NCBI GenBank assembly: GCA_000507305.1
Contig: DF239827.1
Coordinates: forward strand, 281,325 to 345,324
DNA: 64,000 bases
Direction: 5' to 3'
Source of the DNA: Breviolum minutum Mf 1.05b.01
Taxonomy: Eukaryota; Sar; Dinophyceae; Suessiales; Symbiodiniaceae
This document shows, piece by piece, positions 1-10,040 of the stretch. The notes beneath the pieces are model-generated. The model was not told where the DNA came from. It worked only from the letters and a program-made list of their open reading frames with translations, and did not search any database. Both the position numbers and the translations under genes were made by a program. The stretch's first letter is position 1. The number at the start of each line of letters is the position of its first letter.

Positions 1-130
1 TTTTTTTATGGGTTGAAACCACCTGGAAAACCAATGACATGACGCCAGGTCATGGCCCCGTTGTTTTTTTGGGGTCACCTTGGGCTCCAGGATTGCCCCA
101 AAGAATACACCAGGTGGACCAGGAAAGATC
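1..130 (+). repeat. Dispersed repeat copy 1, beginning with a family A right end
   Basis: The first ~35 bases carry the family A right terminus (GGGTTGAAACCACC) cut by the window edge. The sequence after it (about 30-115) is a clear diverged copy of 3286-3375: both contain AATGACATGAC, GATCATGGCC or its variant, and CACCTTGGGCTCCAG. Element A and its flank were therefore duplicated together, or the true element is longer than the A core. Confidence 0.6.
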
Positions 131-305
131 ACTCGAAATACATCATGTGTTTCATGATGTTTTTGTTGGATCTAAAGAGGGTATGAAGTGCCAGACTTCA
201 TTAACAAAACTTGGAGAAGATTAAGTTCAAGATTTTCTAGTCATGATAAACCATCCTCTATCATCAACATCATGTATTCTAGATCATGTAGTATACATCA
301 TCTAT

Positions 306-422
306 CAGCAGCATCACCACCACCACCACCGCCACCATCATCATCATCATCATCATCACCACCACCACCACCATCATCGTCATCATCATGATCACCATGA
401 TCACCATCGTCATCACCATCAC
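306..422 (+). repeat. CAY/CAT trinucleotide low-complexity tract
   Basis: An imperfect run of CAC and CAT triplets with some CGT and GAT interruptions. In one frame it reads as poly-histidine and in another as proline/serine. I treat it as a microsatellite, not a protein. Confidence 0.9.
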
Positions 423-589
423 CTACACTCCGGTAAACTAACATATACTAACATAGCAATGGGAAATCCACCATTTGAAGATGTATCTCCTTTAAAAGAT
501 GATGCTTTTCCATTGCTATATTAGTTTAACCAGAGGGTATCATTTTTCTCCCTCATGGGATCCTCATCAGTTGCTTCCGATAGGTCAAG

Positions 590-718
590 GTCGAGACCTG
601 GTTCGAACGGCTGATGCAGATGCAGCTGAAGCCCGACATGGACTGCGCCACTGGGACCGGAACCATTCAGGTTTGGGATAGCAGCATACTAGTTGGTAGG
701 TGCAGCAGCTTGCAGCCC
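590..718 (+). CDS. Predicted exon, PPR-like repeat fragment
   Basis: The open frame starts exactly after an AG|G acceptor (AG at 588-589) and runs 43 codons to a TGA. The start reads VETWFERLMQMQLKPDMDC, which has the shape of the second half of a pentatricopeptide repeat (helix with W-F-x-x-M, then a K-P-D turn). PPR proteins bind organellar RNA. The true donor may lie near 660, before an in-frame CAG|GT. Only one partial repeat is visible, so the family call is tentative. It resembles the exon at 9320-9433. Confidence 0.45.
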
Positions 719-722
719 TGAG

Positions 723-2597
723 ATACAGTAGTCAACAATCAGTTTTTTTACCAAATGAATTTACCATTTTCTGATTTTCTATAGTTCTCTTGATCTTTGG
801 AAGCAGGTCGCTTTTCAATTCAGTTGAAAAAAGGCGGTTGTTGGTAGTATACATCCTATTTATTCCTATTGGATGTGTTGGTGGCAACTTGTGTGGTATG
901 GTATGAAATGATATCAAAGGGTCTGATGTGAGAAGTAATATTGTACATGATGTTTTTTGAGTAAAGTATGGGTGTGGAACCTGACTTTGAGAACAAGATG
1001 TATTTGAATCCTGTGAGCTCCCTTCAGGGAGCTAGATACCATAGATACCACCAGGTTCCTAAGTGCAATTTTTTGGATCGTTTTTTCACGCATCTTAGAT
1101 GAATTTGAATGAACTTAATATTCGAGTGGCTTTGGATACTCGATGCAGTCTTTTTGGTGGCGCACCGTACCTTTGTGATTCAAATTGACATCCAAAGGTC
1201 AATGAGATCATTGGAGCGTATGCTGACCAAGAGAATTTGGACAAGGCCAGCGGCAGCCCACCACAATTTGTCTTGTCCATGCGTTTTTGGGTGTCAGATC
1301 ATCAGAATCAGTGTACTCATGTCGCATCGACAAAAGAAAACACAAACAAATTGGTCAATCCGCTGCACGTAAGATAAAATATGATGAAACTATGCAACAG
1401 AAGTTCGGGATGGTGATTTCCATCATTCGAACCTTGAGGAGAAACTTCTTCAGAACAGACAGAAAACAGAAACCATGAAAGTAGAAAGAAATCACCTTTG
1501 AAAAAGGTTTCCTTGGGAGGGGCAAGCAACGAAAAAGATGTCCAGATCAATGTATATTTGAGCTTACGACCAACCTAGCAAAGGGAACACAAAACCATCG
1601 GAGCGATGTGGAGCCAGGCCTTTCCTAAGAAAAATTGAGTGTAAATGGCTAGTGTAGTGCCCCGAATGGAAGTTGGAAGCCATGTTCAAGCACGATTTCT
1701 AAGGTGCTACATGGTGGTATGGTCACGCAGTGATCCCGAAGATACCTCTTGCCACTCCATGCTGCAGGCGATTGAGTGGAAGGCCATCGCAGGACGTTTA
1801 GGCCTCACGCCCAACGTGTGGGGACCCAACGGTGGAAGATTCAAGATGGCCGGAGGACAGATTGAAGCACCAGTTAAGCTTTCGAAGGAGATTGGACTAG
1901 GAGGTTGGAGTTTGTCATAGTTGATCTTCCAGTTGCTTGTAGTTGGAATCAGGGGTTGCTCATGTTTTCATTTTACGCCGCATAAGTGGCAAAGGTTTTG
2001 AACATGCTCTTTAATTCGGAGCTATGAACGCAGTTGCAGAAAATCTTCAAAAAATCATGCTTCAGTGGAAAATGGGAACTTTCAGGACAGTTGTGTTCTT
2101 GGCAAGTTTGCAATTGGGTCAATTTTTCATATTTTTTGCGCTTCCAATATTACTATTGTAAAAAAGTCTAGTCAGAGATGTCTATTACATTTAGTTGTCG
2201 AATTGTATGATATTTAGTGCAAACCACCCAGACTCTTACGAAATCGAAATTCCGGTACAGTGAGATGTAGAGTGTACGTGTTTCTTGAAGATGGGTATTT
2301 TCCAGCTATTTTCGATAAAAGGCAGGTCGTCCCCAGATTGAATGGGAGTGCGAAGTGGTGTAGACATGTGTAGACAAGCAACCTATTAGGGGTTCAAAAA
2401 AACACAAAGAATCGCTGCGAGCTCAACATATCAAGCCAGAATCTTTAGCTTGTCAAATGTGGCTACCCTAGCTTCGGAGACCCCCCCCGGAAAGAAAGGA
2501 GATGGATCAACACCAGGAAAATCACCTCAGGAGGCAAAAATGAGACCAGTTGGGGCCCCCGTTTATTTGCTGCTTGCTAGGGACTTGGACTTGTACT
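723..2597. other. Long stretch without a supported gene
   Basis: AT-rich, mostly non-coding sequence. A frame at 1645-1920 is open for about 90 codons and contains a stretch reading LTPNVWGPNGGRF, but two other frames are as plausible and no family is recognisable. No terminal inverted repeats were noticed here. Confidence 0.4.
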
Positions 2598-2707
2598 TCT
2601 GTTGATGGAAGAAATCCTGCACCAGTTGATAGGTAGTTTATCCCATTTTTTACAGGTGAAGGGTTTTATACATCCCAGGTGGTGATCGCCGGATTTCTTC
2701 CATCAAC
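2598..2707 (+). mobile_element. Family C foldback element (MITE-like)
   Basis: The left end CTGTTGATGGAAGAAATCC pairs with the right end GGATTTCTTCCATCAAC. The interior carries the family signature GGGTTTTATACATCCCAGGTGGTGATC. Length is about 110 bp and there is no coding capacity. Confidence 0.8.
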
Positions 2708-2771
2708 CCTACCCAGTTCTATAGGACTATAATCAGCCATTAGAAGGATTCCGACGTTAACCAACCAGGTC
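2708..2771 (+). repeat. Family G fragment
   Basis: The segment CTACCCAGTTCTAT followed by a TATAATCA and AAGGATTCC series matches the middle of the family G copies at 5298 and 50871. It abuts a family C element directly. Confidence 0.45.
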
Positions 2772-2846
2772 GAGACCTACAAACTGTTGATCACGACCTA
2801 TGCCAAAATGGGTCTTTTGCAGGTGGCAACGGACGACCGGTGATTT

Positions 2847-3158
2847 GTGCATGTTTTGTGTGTTGGGAGAGTGGTTTTTGGTAGACACAATGCTGTTTTG
2901 TGTTGCAATCTTTGGTTGAAGAGAAGCGTATTAGAAAAATATTATAGAAACATAGTACAGCAAGAATTTCGACAAATACCGAAGATGAAACTATGTAAGG
3001 AAGATGTGTACTTCCTTGGTATTTCTAACACATGTCTGTGTCACAAGATCCCCACATTTCAACTCTGGCGTCCTGTCATCAAGGAGGCCGAAGATCTCTT
3101 TGAAGAGCTACTATCAAATGACAGGTGCGAAAACGACTGTTTGCCAGGGGGAACATGA
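2847..3158 (+). CDS. Open frame with a possible helical exon at its 3' part
   Basis: The frame is open for 103 codons without an ATG requirement. The last third, after an AG at 3046-3047, reads WRPVIKEAEDLFEELLSND, an acidic amphipathic helix like those of PPR or TPR-type proteins. The first two thirds are cysteine- and valine-rich and unconvincing. Most likely only about 3048-3130 is exonic, and I do not recognise the protein. Confidence 0.3.
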   Translation: MHVLCVGRVVFGRHNAVLCCNLWLKRSVLEKYYRNIVQQEFRQIPKMKLCKEDVYFLGISNTCLCHKIPTFQLWRPVIKEAEDLFEELLSNDRCENDCLPGGT

Positions 3159-3181
3159 AGTAGTGGTGTAGAATACCATAA

Positions 3182-3294
3182 CTGGGTGGTGGTTTCAAGT
3201 TTCAAGTTTTTTTAAATGTTCACCCTTACTTTGAGAAATGATCCATTTTGACAAACATATTTTTGCAAATTGGTTGGTTGAAACCACCAGCTAG
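3182..3294 (+). mobile_element. Family A foldback element
   Basis: The left end CTGGGTGGTGGTTTCAAG and right end GGTTGAAACCACCAGCTAG are inverted copies. The interior has the shared 'TTCACCC...GATCCATTTTGAC' block. The ends approximate CTAG, as in the other A copies. Confidence 0.85.
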
Positions 3295-3375
3295 AAAACC
3301 CAATGACATGACCCCAGATCATGGCCTCGTTGTTTTATTGGATCACCTTGGGCTCCAGAAAACCACCCAAGTGGG
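3286..3375 (+). repeat. Dispersed repeat copy 2 (flank of a family A element)
   Basis: Diverged copy of about 30-115, sharing AATGACATGACC, GATCATGGCC and GATCACCTTGGGCTCCAG. It follows the family A right end here just as it does at the window start. Confidence 0.6.
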
Positions 3376-3886
3376 CCAGATTATCAAGCAACCATTTTTG
3401 GAACTCCTCGTCATTTGCAGACAAGTGCCGTGGATCCTGGATCCTGATGTTTTTCCACCTCGATACCTCGCCACCTAGAAGACCCTCCAAAAAAAATCTC
3501 GCTTCCACGTTGAGATTCGGAAAATCCAAAGGTCTAGGACCCCGGAAAACGAACGGCTGGATACCTAAAATGATGGTTTGGAAAACGTGGTTCCTTTTAA
3601 ATATGGGCCATTTTTGGTATATAGTCGTCAAATTTCTGGGGGTAGAATTTAAGTCGTATTTTTTGAGTAGGAAACACCAAGGGATAAAATGAATGGACCT
3701 TTGTAGCAACAAAGTGTTGGTAGTCATGTGTCCATCATTTGGTACAGAAAACCCACGAATTTGAGGGGGGGTGCCCCACAAGAGAAACTTATGACACGAG
3801 AATATGGGGTAGGACAGTTTATAAACTTGCAGCGAAAAACACATGACCTTTCGTTTTTTTGTGTTGGCAAAATGCCATTTTTCCAT
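3335..3886 (-). CDS. Long minus-strand open frame, status uncertain
   Basis: 183 codons without a stop, longer than chance would usually give at this base composition. The segment near the end reads DPRHLSANDEEFQKWLLDN and looks protein-like. The middle crosses a family B element (3534-3648) and the end overlaps the dispersed repeat, so part of the openness may come from stop-poor repeat sequence. I recognise no family. It could be a relic inside repeats or an exon of a minus-strand gene. Confidence 0.25.
   Translation of the reverse strand: MEKWHFANTKKRKVMCFSLQVYKLSYPIFSCHKFLLWGTPPQIRGFSVPNDGHMTTNTLLLQRSIHFIPWCFLLKKYDLNSTPRNLTTIYQKWPIFKRNHVFQTIILGIQPFVFRGPRPLDFPNLNVEARFFLEGLLGGEVSRWKNIRIQDPRHLSANDEEFQKWLLDNLAHLGGFLEPKVIQ
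3534..3648 (+). mobile_element. Family B foldback element, 'ACGGCTGGA' subtype
   Basis: It begins CCCCGGAAAACGAACGGCTG and ends near CTGGGGGTAG. The internal AAAATGATGGTTTGGAAAACG matches the copy at 12033-12140, which lies in intron 1 of the phosphoesterase gene. The ends are more decayed than in the perfect copy at 59507. Confidence 0.65.
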
Positions 3887-4407
3887 GACTTTTTTTCAAA
3901 AATCCTTGGTCCCTTGGTGTGCTTTTTTTGCTGACTTTCCGCTGACTTGGATCTGCACTTCACAGGGCCCTTGAAGACAGAAGAAAGCCCAACTGATGGT
4001 TTCAACCACTGAGGGTTCCACCCAGGTCCGAATCACACGTGTTTTACACCCCTAATCCAAAAGGAGAGATCACCATGGTTTTCCTCCATTATCATGAAAA
4101 AGAATGATATTTTCATGGCAATATTTGTTTGTTTTCAACAAGATCTACTGTAATAAATCTCTGTTGTACATCATAATTTTTCTTCTTCAGGATTGGTTTA
4201 TCTTCTGTCATCTTCACTTTTTCTGTTCAAGTTTCTTAGGTTCCAAGTCGCCCTTCATCGATCGTTCAGGCCTAAAGCAGATGTCTACACATTGCTGACG
4301 GGTGATGGTCGTGGATCCTCAGAGACGAGCCAAAGATGTGAACAAAATTTATAGCGACTTGGCAGGTGACACCTGTCAATAGTTAGATATATTAGAATAT
4401 ATAATTA

Positions 4408-4506
4408 CTAGGTCGTAGTTTCAAACATTGTTTATTTTCACCCCTACTTGGGGAAAGATTCCCATTTTGACTAAATATTGTTCAAAGGAGTTGAAACCAC
4501 CAACTA
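4408..4506 (+). mobile_element. Family A foldback element, well preserved
   Basis: It starts CTAGGTCGTAGTTTCAAAC and ends AGTTGAAACCACCAACTAG. The inner block TTTTCACCCCTACTTGGGG and CCCATTTTGACTAA is diagnostic of family A. Confidence 0.9.
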
Positions 4507-4509
4507 GTT

Positions 4510-5100
4510 ATATATGATATAATTACATGTGCTAGGGATTGCTAGTAGTAATGGGTCTAAACTCACATTGTTGCCATGTAATAGGGGATGGTCATCAACC
4601 CAATAGGAGGGGGTATATATATACTCACTACAAGAATTCCCTATTCAAGTTGGGATGACCCTCCCAAAAGGAGTATAGACCCTGGCACATATATTGCTAT
4701 CCTTGAAAGTCCAGGACCAAACAAAGAATGACCCTTTAGGATGATCTATGTAAAGGATTCCCGATCCTATCACAGGGGCAAAGTTTGGTCTTTAGACTTT
4801 TCTGAGCAATCATATAATATACCCATATAGTTTATAAATTAATAATTGTCAGCTTTTACTTTAAGCAAGATGTTTGCTATGTTTTTTACCCCATGTCCTT
4901 GGTGCCGAACATGTGGAGGGGTATACTCTAAGGAAAATTCCTCAAAGATACTCAACTGCCTGTTGCTAGCCGCAGGGGTTTAATGGTCCAGCCAAAAAGG
5001 CTATGTCAAAACTGAGAAAAAGAACAAGCAAGATAGCTGAAATCAGTGCTTAACCTCCAGAACTTGCGCTTACATGTATAGTGTATATCCGAAAACTCAT
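4510..5100. other. No gene seen
   Basis: AT-rich sequence with short TATA-type runs and several CCC/GGG patches. All frames are broken by frequent stops and I found no inverted-repeat pair of family type. Confidence 0.5.
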
Positions 5101-5129
5101 TATCACTACTGTATTTGGTGTTTCTTCTT

Positions 5130-5130
<1 letters not shown>

Positions 5131-5196
<66 letters not shown>
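5131..5196 (+). repeat. ATC trinucleotide microsatellite
   Basis: About 22 uninterrupted ATC units. The reverse strand reads as poly-methionine, which is a microsatellite artefact. Confidence 0.97.
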
Positions 5197-5297
5197 TTAA
5201 TCTTCATATTCATATTCAATTCATGTTTTAAAAGGTAGGCCCAAGTTGCAAAGGTCTCGGTCAATTCATCACTGTGGCTTTTTGAAACGTCCAATAT

Positions 5298-5460
5298 GAG
5301 CAATGAAAAAAAATGGTTGTTTAGGGGATTTGTAGGGGAAAAAATACTACCCAGTTATGTGGGGATTGTAGCAAAGCATTGTAAGGATCCCGTTCTTAAA
5401 CAACCAGTATCTCAATGGAAGGTAAGGCCAGTTTTTTTTCGCAGCTCATATGACGATGCC
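5298..5460 (+). mobile_element. Family G repeat
   Basis: Begins GAGCAATGAAAAAAAATGG and contains TTAGGGGATTTGTAGGGG, CTACCCAGTTATGTGGGGAT and AAGGATCCC. It closes with ACCAGTATCTCAATGGAA and a TTTTTTTTCGCAG patch. Copies with the same order of blocks occur at 50871, 55994 and 62372. Inverted ends are weak. Confidence 0.7.
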
Positions 5461-6427
5461 GACCTTGCGCCCATTGAATTATTCATGCAGTTTTAAGTAA
5501 AGAGTAGAGATAGAGTAGAGTGCACAACTTCGTAATTGGAAGTAGGCATCCAAGAAATGCACACATATATGCAATTACTGTACTTCCCAAGTATATCCAC
5601 ACAGTTACCCTTCACACCCGAATCATTCGCAGAACCTAAATTCCCTAACGTTGATACTGATACTTAGTCAGTATTACATTGTGGTAACCTGTATTCCCCC
5701 ATGTCCCACGGAGTCCCTGAGACTTCGATCCAGTTGGCTCTGAATCGGGCCTTGGGAGCCAAAGATATCTTGATCCCTACACCCCCGAAGTTGAACTCGA
5801 AAAATGATGCTTGGAAGGTAACTTTTCAGGGGCGGTTGCTGTTGAACTTCCAGGGTGTAAATGGATGTTTGGGTAACACACAAACCATTTTTCAGTGTAT
5901 CTCCCCCCCAAAAAAAAATGGATGACGCCTTAAATGCCATGTTTTTTTCTTTGAGGCCGTTCTTATCGCCACTACGAGACCGTCCACAAGTGGTCTTCGA
6001 GGTGGGGTGGATCTGTCCAGTTTTTTTTGTGGGATCGGTAAACTCAGTAGATGAATTTTATCAGCTCAAGCTCCAAGAAACTGGGCTGAAAAGTGCATTG
6101 GTGCTGGTTTTTGCATGATTTTCACGGCGAATTTCACCATGTTTCTCGCTTGGGTTTTTTGCTTGACCCTTCAAATTTGGATTTCGGAAATGAAAAGAGT
6201 TACTACTGGAGTTGTGAATATCCTTGTAACAAAAAACTCGAAGTGATCATCCATGTAGTTGAAGCCGTATATTTTACTGATTTGGTTTCCAGGGAAAAAG
6301 TCCTATATACATGTTCATGTGTTCTGTTTAACCAATGATAAGGCATTTCTTGCACAAGAATCGCTCTAAGATTCAAAGTTCAATCAATTCAGAGTTTACC
6401 AATTCCTGATGTGGTTTTTGTTGACAG

Positions 6428-6514
6428 GAAGGACTTTGGAGAGTGTTTGATGAGGCTTGCAAAGACAAAGGAATGAGAATCTGCCTTTCCTCTACCCCAA
6501 TTTACCTATCCTTC
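6428..6514 (+). CDS. Predicted exon, unknown protein
   Basis: Opens after an AG|G acceptor (TTGACAG|GAAGG) and reads EGLWRVFDEACKDKGMRIC before a stop at 6515. The charged helical start is typical of coding sequence here. The donor is undefined, probably between 6490 and 6514. Confidence 0.4.
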
Positions 6515-6565
6515 TAATTGGGAAGCTCTTTGGATCACAATCCTCAAAACAACAGGGTCCTGGAG

Positions 6566-6646
6566 GAATCTAGCAGAAGAAATTCGTGAAGCCAATCTGG
6601 CGAGGTTGATTGATGTTTTTGAAATCCATGGAGCTCATATTCTAAG
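6566..6646 (+). CDS. Predicted exon, unknown helical protein
   Basis: Bounded by an AG|G acceptor (GGAG|GAATC) and a GT donor (CTAAG|GTAACA). The 27 codons include AEEIREANLARLIDVFEIHG, rich in Ala, Glu and Arg and unlike chance frames of this AT-rich DNA. The exon at 6428 and the one at 6875 are likely neighbours in the same transcript. Confidence 0.5.
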
Positions 6647-6874
6647 GTAACATCTCTTGTGGAGGTTGGCAGGGAATGATGACAATGATGTACCGATCCT
6701 GCTGAGAAAAAAAACGATGTTGATAGTTCATCATGTTCTGGGAAAGAATTGACCCAAAAACAAGCATCCCCATGTGTTGGGGAAAGACTTCTTTTTTGGG
6801 GAATCTTTTGCACTTTGTAGGGGTCAACATGAATCCTTTCCATCGGCACGGACTCATCACCTTTGCTCATCGAG

Positions 6875-6929
6875 GCTTTTGGATGCTGAGATTGACATCG
6901 ATAGTGTTAACCTTGGAGTGGCAGCAGGG
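6875..6929 (+). CDS. Predicted exon, unknown protein
   Basis: Starts after CATCGAG|G and reads LLDAEIDIDSVNLGVAAGYY. A possible GT donor lies at 6930 (GCAGG|GTATTA). The frame stays open to 6975 but becomes AT-rich there, just before the GIY-YIG segment. Confidence 0.4.
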
Positions 6930-7001
6930 TATTACCTGTTTTCTCCTAATATATACTTAAAAAGAAGTTTATTATAGTAAGTACTGAGTGAAAGTAGTAG
7001 A

Positions 7002-7307
7002 AATTATCAGAATGGAAAAATCTATTGTATTAGAAATTATATTAATGACCAAATATATGTAGGCTCAACAACACAAGCATTAAGCAAGAGAATGGAAAAA
7101 CCCAGGTCTGACACAAGAAGAAGTGTAAAATCTAAATGCAAATTGTATCAAACAATGAACGAGTTAGGTATTGAACACTTTTACATTGAATTAATTGAAA
7201 AGCACCCGTGTGATAGTAAACAGAAGGAAGGGGAGCATATCAGAAAAATAGGAACATTGAATACCATACACGACCATAACCTACTGTACCATGTGATCGC
7301 CTTTTAG
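7002..7307 (+). CDS. GIY-YIG family endonuclease, stand-alone domain or fragment
   Basis: The open frame begins after a stop at 6999 and ends at TAG 7305-7307. It shows the GIY-YIG nuclease order: KIYCIRNYINDQIYVGST (the IY...YVG core) near 7017-7070, SKRM with the conserved Arg, then a MNELGIEHFYIELIEKHPC block, and a C-terminal EGEHIRKIGTLN that supplies the conserved Glu and Asn. Such domains cut DNA and occur in homing endonucleases, giant DNA viruses and retroelements; this arrangement looks most like stand-alone viral or protist forms. The first ATG in frame is at 7092, after the catalytic core, so either the start is upstream through splicing or the copy is a fragment. The segment is more AT-rich than its surroundings, which suggests later arrival. 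No intein, intron RNA or reverse transcriptase is seen beside it. Confidence 0.75.
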   Translation, partial: NYQNGKIYCIRNYINDQIYVGSTTQALSKRMEKPRSDTRRSVKSKCKLYQTMNELGIEHFYIELIEKHPCDSKQKEGEHIRKIGTLNTIHDHNLLYHVIAF

Positions 7308-7385
7308 ATTTAAAAGGGGAACTACCCACCTGCCGCTTGGGGCCAAAGGAACTACTATCACAAAAATTGAATACAAGGATGTTGC

Positions 7386-8000
7386 CTATGATACTGTTGA
7401 TGGAAGAGATCCTGCACCACCTGACATGTATGAAACCCTGTAAATAATGGAATATTTACCATTAATATTGACTGGTGCAGGAGTTCTTCCATCAACAGTA
7501 TCCCATGATGTTTTCCGTTCTTGTTGCTTAGGAGGCGTGTGCAAAACTTTTCTCAAAGATGGAATGGAATCCGTAGGGGGAACTACATCCCTGAAATCTA
7601 TATCTAAGCAAAGCCCATCCCAACAGGAAACTATTGACTTCCAAAGATCACATTTTTGAAGTGGCAAGCTGATATGTTTTTTTGTTGACGTGGGGGTGGT
7701 TGTAGTTCCTTTCAGAAAACTATCGGTGTGGTTTTCCATCTTAGAGCACCATTGCCTTTTGACAGGAAGTGGGATAGGTTTACACTCCAGTAATCCAATA
7801 TAGCAGGCTCCAAATTCCTGTGCCCTTGCTTTCAAATATAAAACATATTTGGCTATGCTGCAGTTGATTGACAATTCAGTCTCAAGAATTGGTGGGGTTT
7901 TCCAATGTGGGACATGGGTTGAATCACCATCGGACCTGACCATTTGGCCAACAACCAAAAGGATGTAATCGAACTTTAAAAAAAACATACATGACCTCAA
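7386..8000 (-). CDS. Longest open frame of the window, minus strand, unknown protein
   Basis: 204 codons without a stop on the minus strand, which is unlikely by chance at about 42% GC. The composition is mixed (Thr, Pro and Lys rich in the middle) and includes AKYVLYLKARAQEFG and DGLCLDIDFRDVVPPTD. The final ~36 codons lie inside a family C element (7392-7500), so if this is a real exon its 3' end has been captured from the element, or the real donor lies upstream of it. I recognise no domain. Alternatives are a relic of a mobile element or a chance frame. Confidence 0.35.
   Translation of the reverse strand: MRSCMFFLKFDYILLVVGQMVRSDGDSTHVPHWKTPPILETELSINCSIAKYVLYLKARAQEFGACYIGLLECKPIPLPVKRQWCSKMENHTDSFLKGTTTTPTSTKKHISLPLQKCDLWKSIVSCWDGLCLDIDFRDVVPPTDSIPSLRKVLHTPPKQQERKTSWDTVDGRTPAPVNINGKYSIIYRVSYMSGGAGSLPSTVS
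7392..7500 (+). mobile_element. Family C foldback element with intact ends
   Basis: TACTGTTGATGGAAGAGATC at the left and GAGTTCTTCCATCAACAGTA at the right are near-perfect inverted copies. TA at both outer edges would fit a TA target duplication. About 109 bp. Confidence 0.9.
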
Positions 8001-8517
8001 CCTGGCTATTCTTTGTGCCCTTTTTGGGATGATTAAGTGACCCCTTCAAAGGTTAAGTGACCTCCAACTAGGGGATCAAAAGGTTACGGCTTGAATCATC
8101 TGGAAATTGGTGATTTCCAAATTCGAAATTTCCGAACATTCGCAGATGTTGTTCCAAATTGTGGATGGTAAAATGGCATTTCCAAAAAGACTGTTTTCTA
8201 AAATGCGTCTTCTTCAAAATGTGTCAAAATCTCCAAAAAAGTCCATTTTCAACATGTTTTTTTTGAAAAAAAAGCCTAGGTAAAATCCGGATGGCATCCA
8301 TGATCATCAACCAATCCTTCCACCCCCACCGTTTACCATCGATGTGGTTCCAAGGTGCAAGCTATACGGCGGTCATTGGAGCTTGGGCCTCCGTTGGAGA
8401 TCCACAGCAAGCAGAGGTTGGGTTCCAGCTGCCTCCTGGAAACTAACTAACATGTACTAAACCCCAAGGTGGTTGGGGGTTGAGGATTTTCCGAAATTCC
8501 GAAGGGTGTGATATATA

Positions 8518-8571
8518 GATATGTTAGTTTTGTGGATATGTTAGTTTTGTGGATATGTTAGTTTCCTGGAG
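8518..8571 (+). repeat. Three-copy 17-bp tandem repeat
   Basis: The unit GGATATGTTAGTTTTGT is present about three times in a row, the last copy diverging at its end. Confidence 0.85.
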
Positions 8572-8851
8572 GGTAATGAGGTGATGTTTTTTTTAGTTGG
8601 GTCCTTTCATGAGAATCTCAAGTTGTTCAAAGGGTTTGGTGGGTAATTTTTGTTGATGTTGATATTTGCGAAGCGTCGTCGTTTTGTGGATATATGAGGA
8701 TATGTTATTGTTATGTTGGTTTCAGACACCTCCAACTGGAGAATGACCATTTTTTGTCGAATGGAAACAGAGTTCCCTCATCTTCCAGAGCTCCATTTTC
8801 GGGGTAGAAACTCCAAGGTAAAGCAACCCCTGCTTGTAACATGTATCATAG

Positions 8852-9052
8852 ACATTCCTCACTGCATGTCTTGGGGCTTTGCACAATGATGCTTGTCACA
8901 GAGAAATCTTCAAACCTAATATGTTTTCAGAGTTGGCAGGGCAATTCACTTCTACTATGGACTCTTCTTTTCTCTTGGAAGATAGGTTCCCTTCAACTTG
9001 TACCGGTCATACATCCAGCGACCTGGCGAAAAAAAAAAACAAAGCTAACCGA
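8852..9052 (+). CDS. Predicted exon, unknown protein
   Basis: 67 codons open between two stops. The frame reads LGALHNDACHREIFKPN followed by MFSELAGQFTSTMDSSFLL and EDRFPSTCTGHTSSDLA, a balanced composition with little of the Lys/Phe bias of non-coding frames. Splice borders are unclear: no good AG|G lies at the left edge, so the exon may start inside. The poly-A tract at about 9030 probably lies past the exon. Confidence 0.4.
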
Positions 9053-9137
9053 TGACCCTGAATCATCCGGCGCCACGGTGCACGTGTTGACGTGTTGACT
9101 TGTAAAGCAAACGTGTCTTGTTTTCATGTGAATTGAA

Positions 9138-9250
9138 GGGTATCCCCTCAATGCCACGTGCCGGAAACAAGGCCTTATTAGGGGATTATTAAGGGAAAAT
9201 GAATGGTTAAAAACCCTCAATAAGGCTTTATTTCCTGGGGGAGGTACCCT
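9138..9250 (+). mobile_element. Family E long-palindrome element
   Basis: Carries the family core AAGGCCTTATTAGGGGATTA and its inverted partner CAATAAGGCTTTATTTCC, flanked by GGTATCCCC and GGGGGAGGTACC arms. Related copies are at 38729, 50177 and 57164. Confidence 0.75.
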
Positions 9251-9319
9251 TAAAGAGATACCTAGCTTGCCATTTTCTCGCCTGAAAAGTGACCAAACAA
9301 CAATCCATTCCTGTCGCAG

Positions 9320-9433
9320 GAATGGTTCTCGCGGATGATGGATGAGCAGAAAGCTACACCGGAGGTGATCCATGCGTCGTTAACGTCACGGGCCCCTTGT
9401 GTTTTTGAAGAAGCTCGCGATTTAGGAGAAAAG
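9320..9433 (+). CDS. Predicted exon, PPR-like
   Basis: Opens after TCGCAG|GAATGG and stays open for 38 codons to a GT donor (GAAAAG|GTGGTT). The start EWFSRMMDEQKATPEVIHAS has the W-F-x-x-M helix and P-x-V-x-x-x turn of a pentatricopeptide repeat, and is followed by a second helix VFEEARDLGEK. It is similar in shape to the exon at 590. If they share a gene, this would be an RNA-binding protein for an organelle. Confidence 0.5.
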
Positions 9434-9592
9434 GTGGTTGTTTTCCGTTTTTCCTTAACTCGTCTCTTCACTAAGCTGGTGTTTTTTCCTCAAATTTCCA
9501 AAAACCTATATTATATATATATATACCATTTCTTTGAATTTCCCCAATTTCCAAACCAAATTTACTGGTGGTTTGGCACCTGCTGAGTATAG

Positions 9593-9688
9593 GAGATGCT
9601 AACATCCTTGCACCAGGCCTTAGCGTTCTTGGTGGATGCCTTGGTGTTGTCAGACCTCTCGGCAGTTTGGGTCACTCAAGCTGCGGAG
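9593..9688 (+). CDS. Predicted exon, unknown helical protein
   Basis: Sits between an AG|G acceptor (GTATAG|GAGATG) and a GT donor (GCGGAG|GTCCGA), 32 codons. It reads EMLTSLHQALAFLVDALVL then SDLSAVWVTQAAE. Phase 0 at both ends is compatible with the 9320-9433 exon upstream. Confidence 0.5.
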
Positions 9689-9704
9689 GTCCGAGGTGGT
9701 GAAA

Positions 9705-9851
9705 CCCTGGGGATCCCGGGGGATCCCGGGATCCAGTTATAAATGGGGTGCAAAAACATCCAAGGGAAACCCATGTGATAAAGCCATGTATAGGGCTTAT
9801 GAGCCTATTTTATAACTAGATTATAACTAGGGGTTCACCTTGTAACCTTGT
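9705..9851 (+). mobile_element. Family F foldback element
   Basis: Contains GGATCCAGTTATAAATGGGG at the left and TATAACTAGGGGTTCACCTT at the right, as in the copies at 41019 and 54236. The left end is scrambled by a duplicated GGGGATCCCGGG. Confidence 0.6.
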
Positions 9852-9940
9852 AGGTTGGGGTTTCAAACTACTTTTTATGTTTACCCCGAAGCTCAGGGAA
9901 AATGATGGATTCGTTTAATGAAATTTTGACGATTGCTCAT
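9851..9940 (+). mobile_element. Family A element, decayed 3' end
   Basis: TAGGTTGGGGTTTCAAAC with a TTTATGTTTACCCC block and an AATTTTGACGAT block, in family A order. The right terminus is lost. It abuts family F and ends just before the exon at 9951. Confidence 0.6.
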
Positions 9941-9950
9941 ATTTGTTCAG

Positions 9951-10040
9951 ATGGGGGATGGTTTCCAGGGTTTGGCTTTGATTCAGGGCCAAATCTACAA
10001 TGCTGTTAGATCTCAAACTATAGTCCTTGATGAATGGACG
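9951..10040 (+). CDS. Predicted exon, unknown protein
   Basis: 30 codons between TTGTTCAG|ATGGGG and a GT donor (GGACG|GTATGT). It reads MGDGFQGLALIQGQIYNAVR then SQTIVLDEWT. The ATG could be a true start or an internal Met. No family is recognised. Confidence 0.45.
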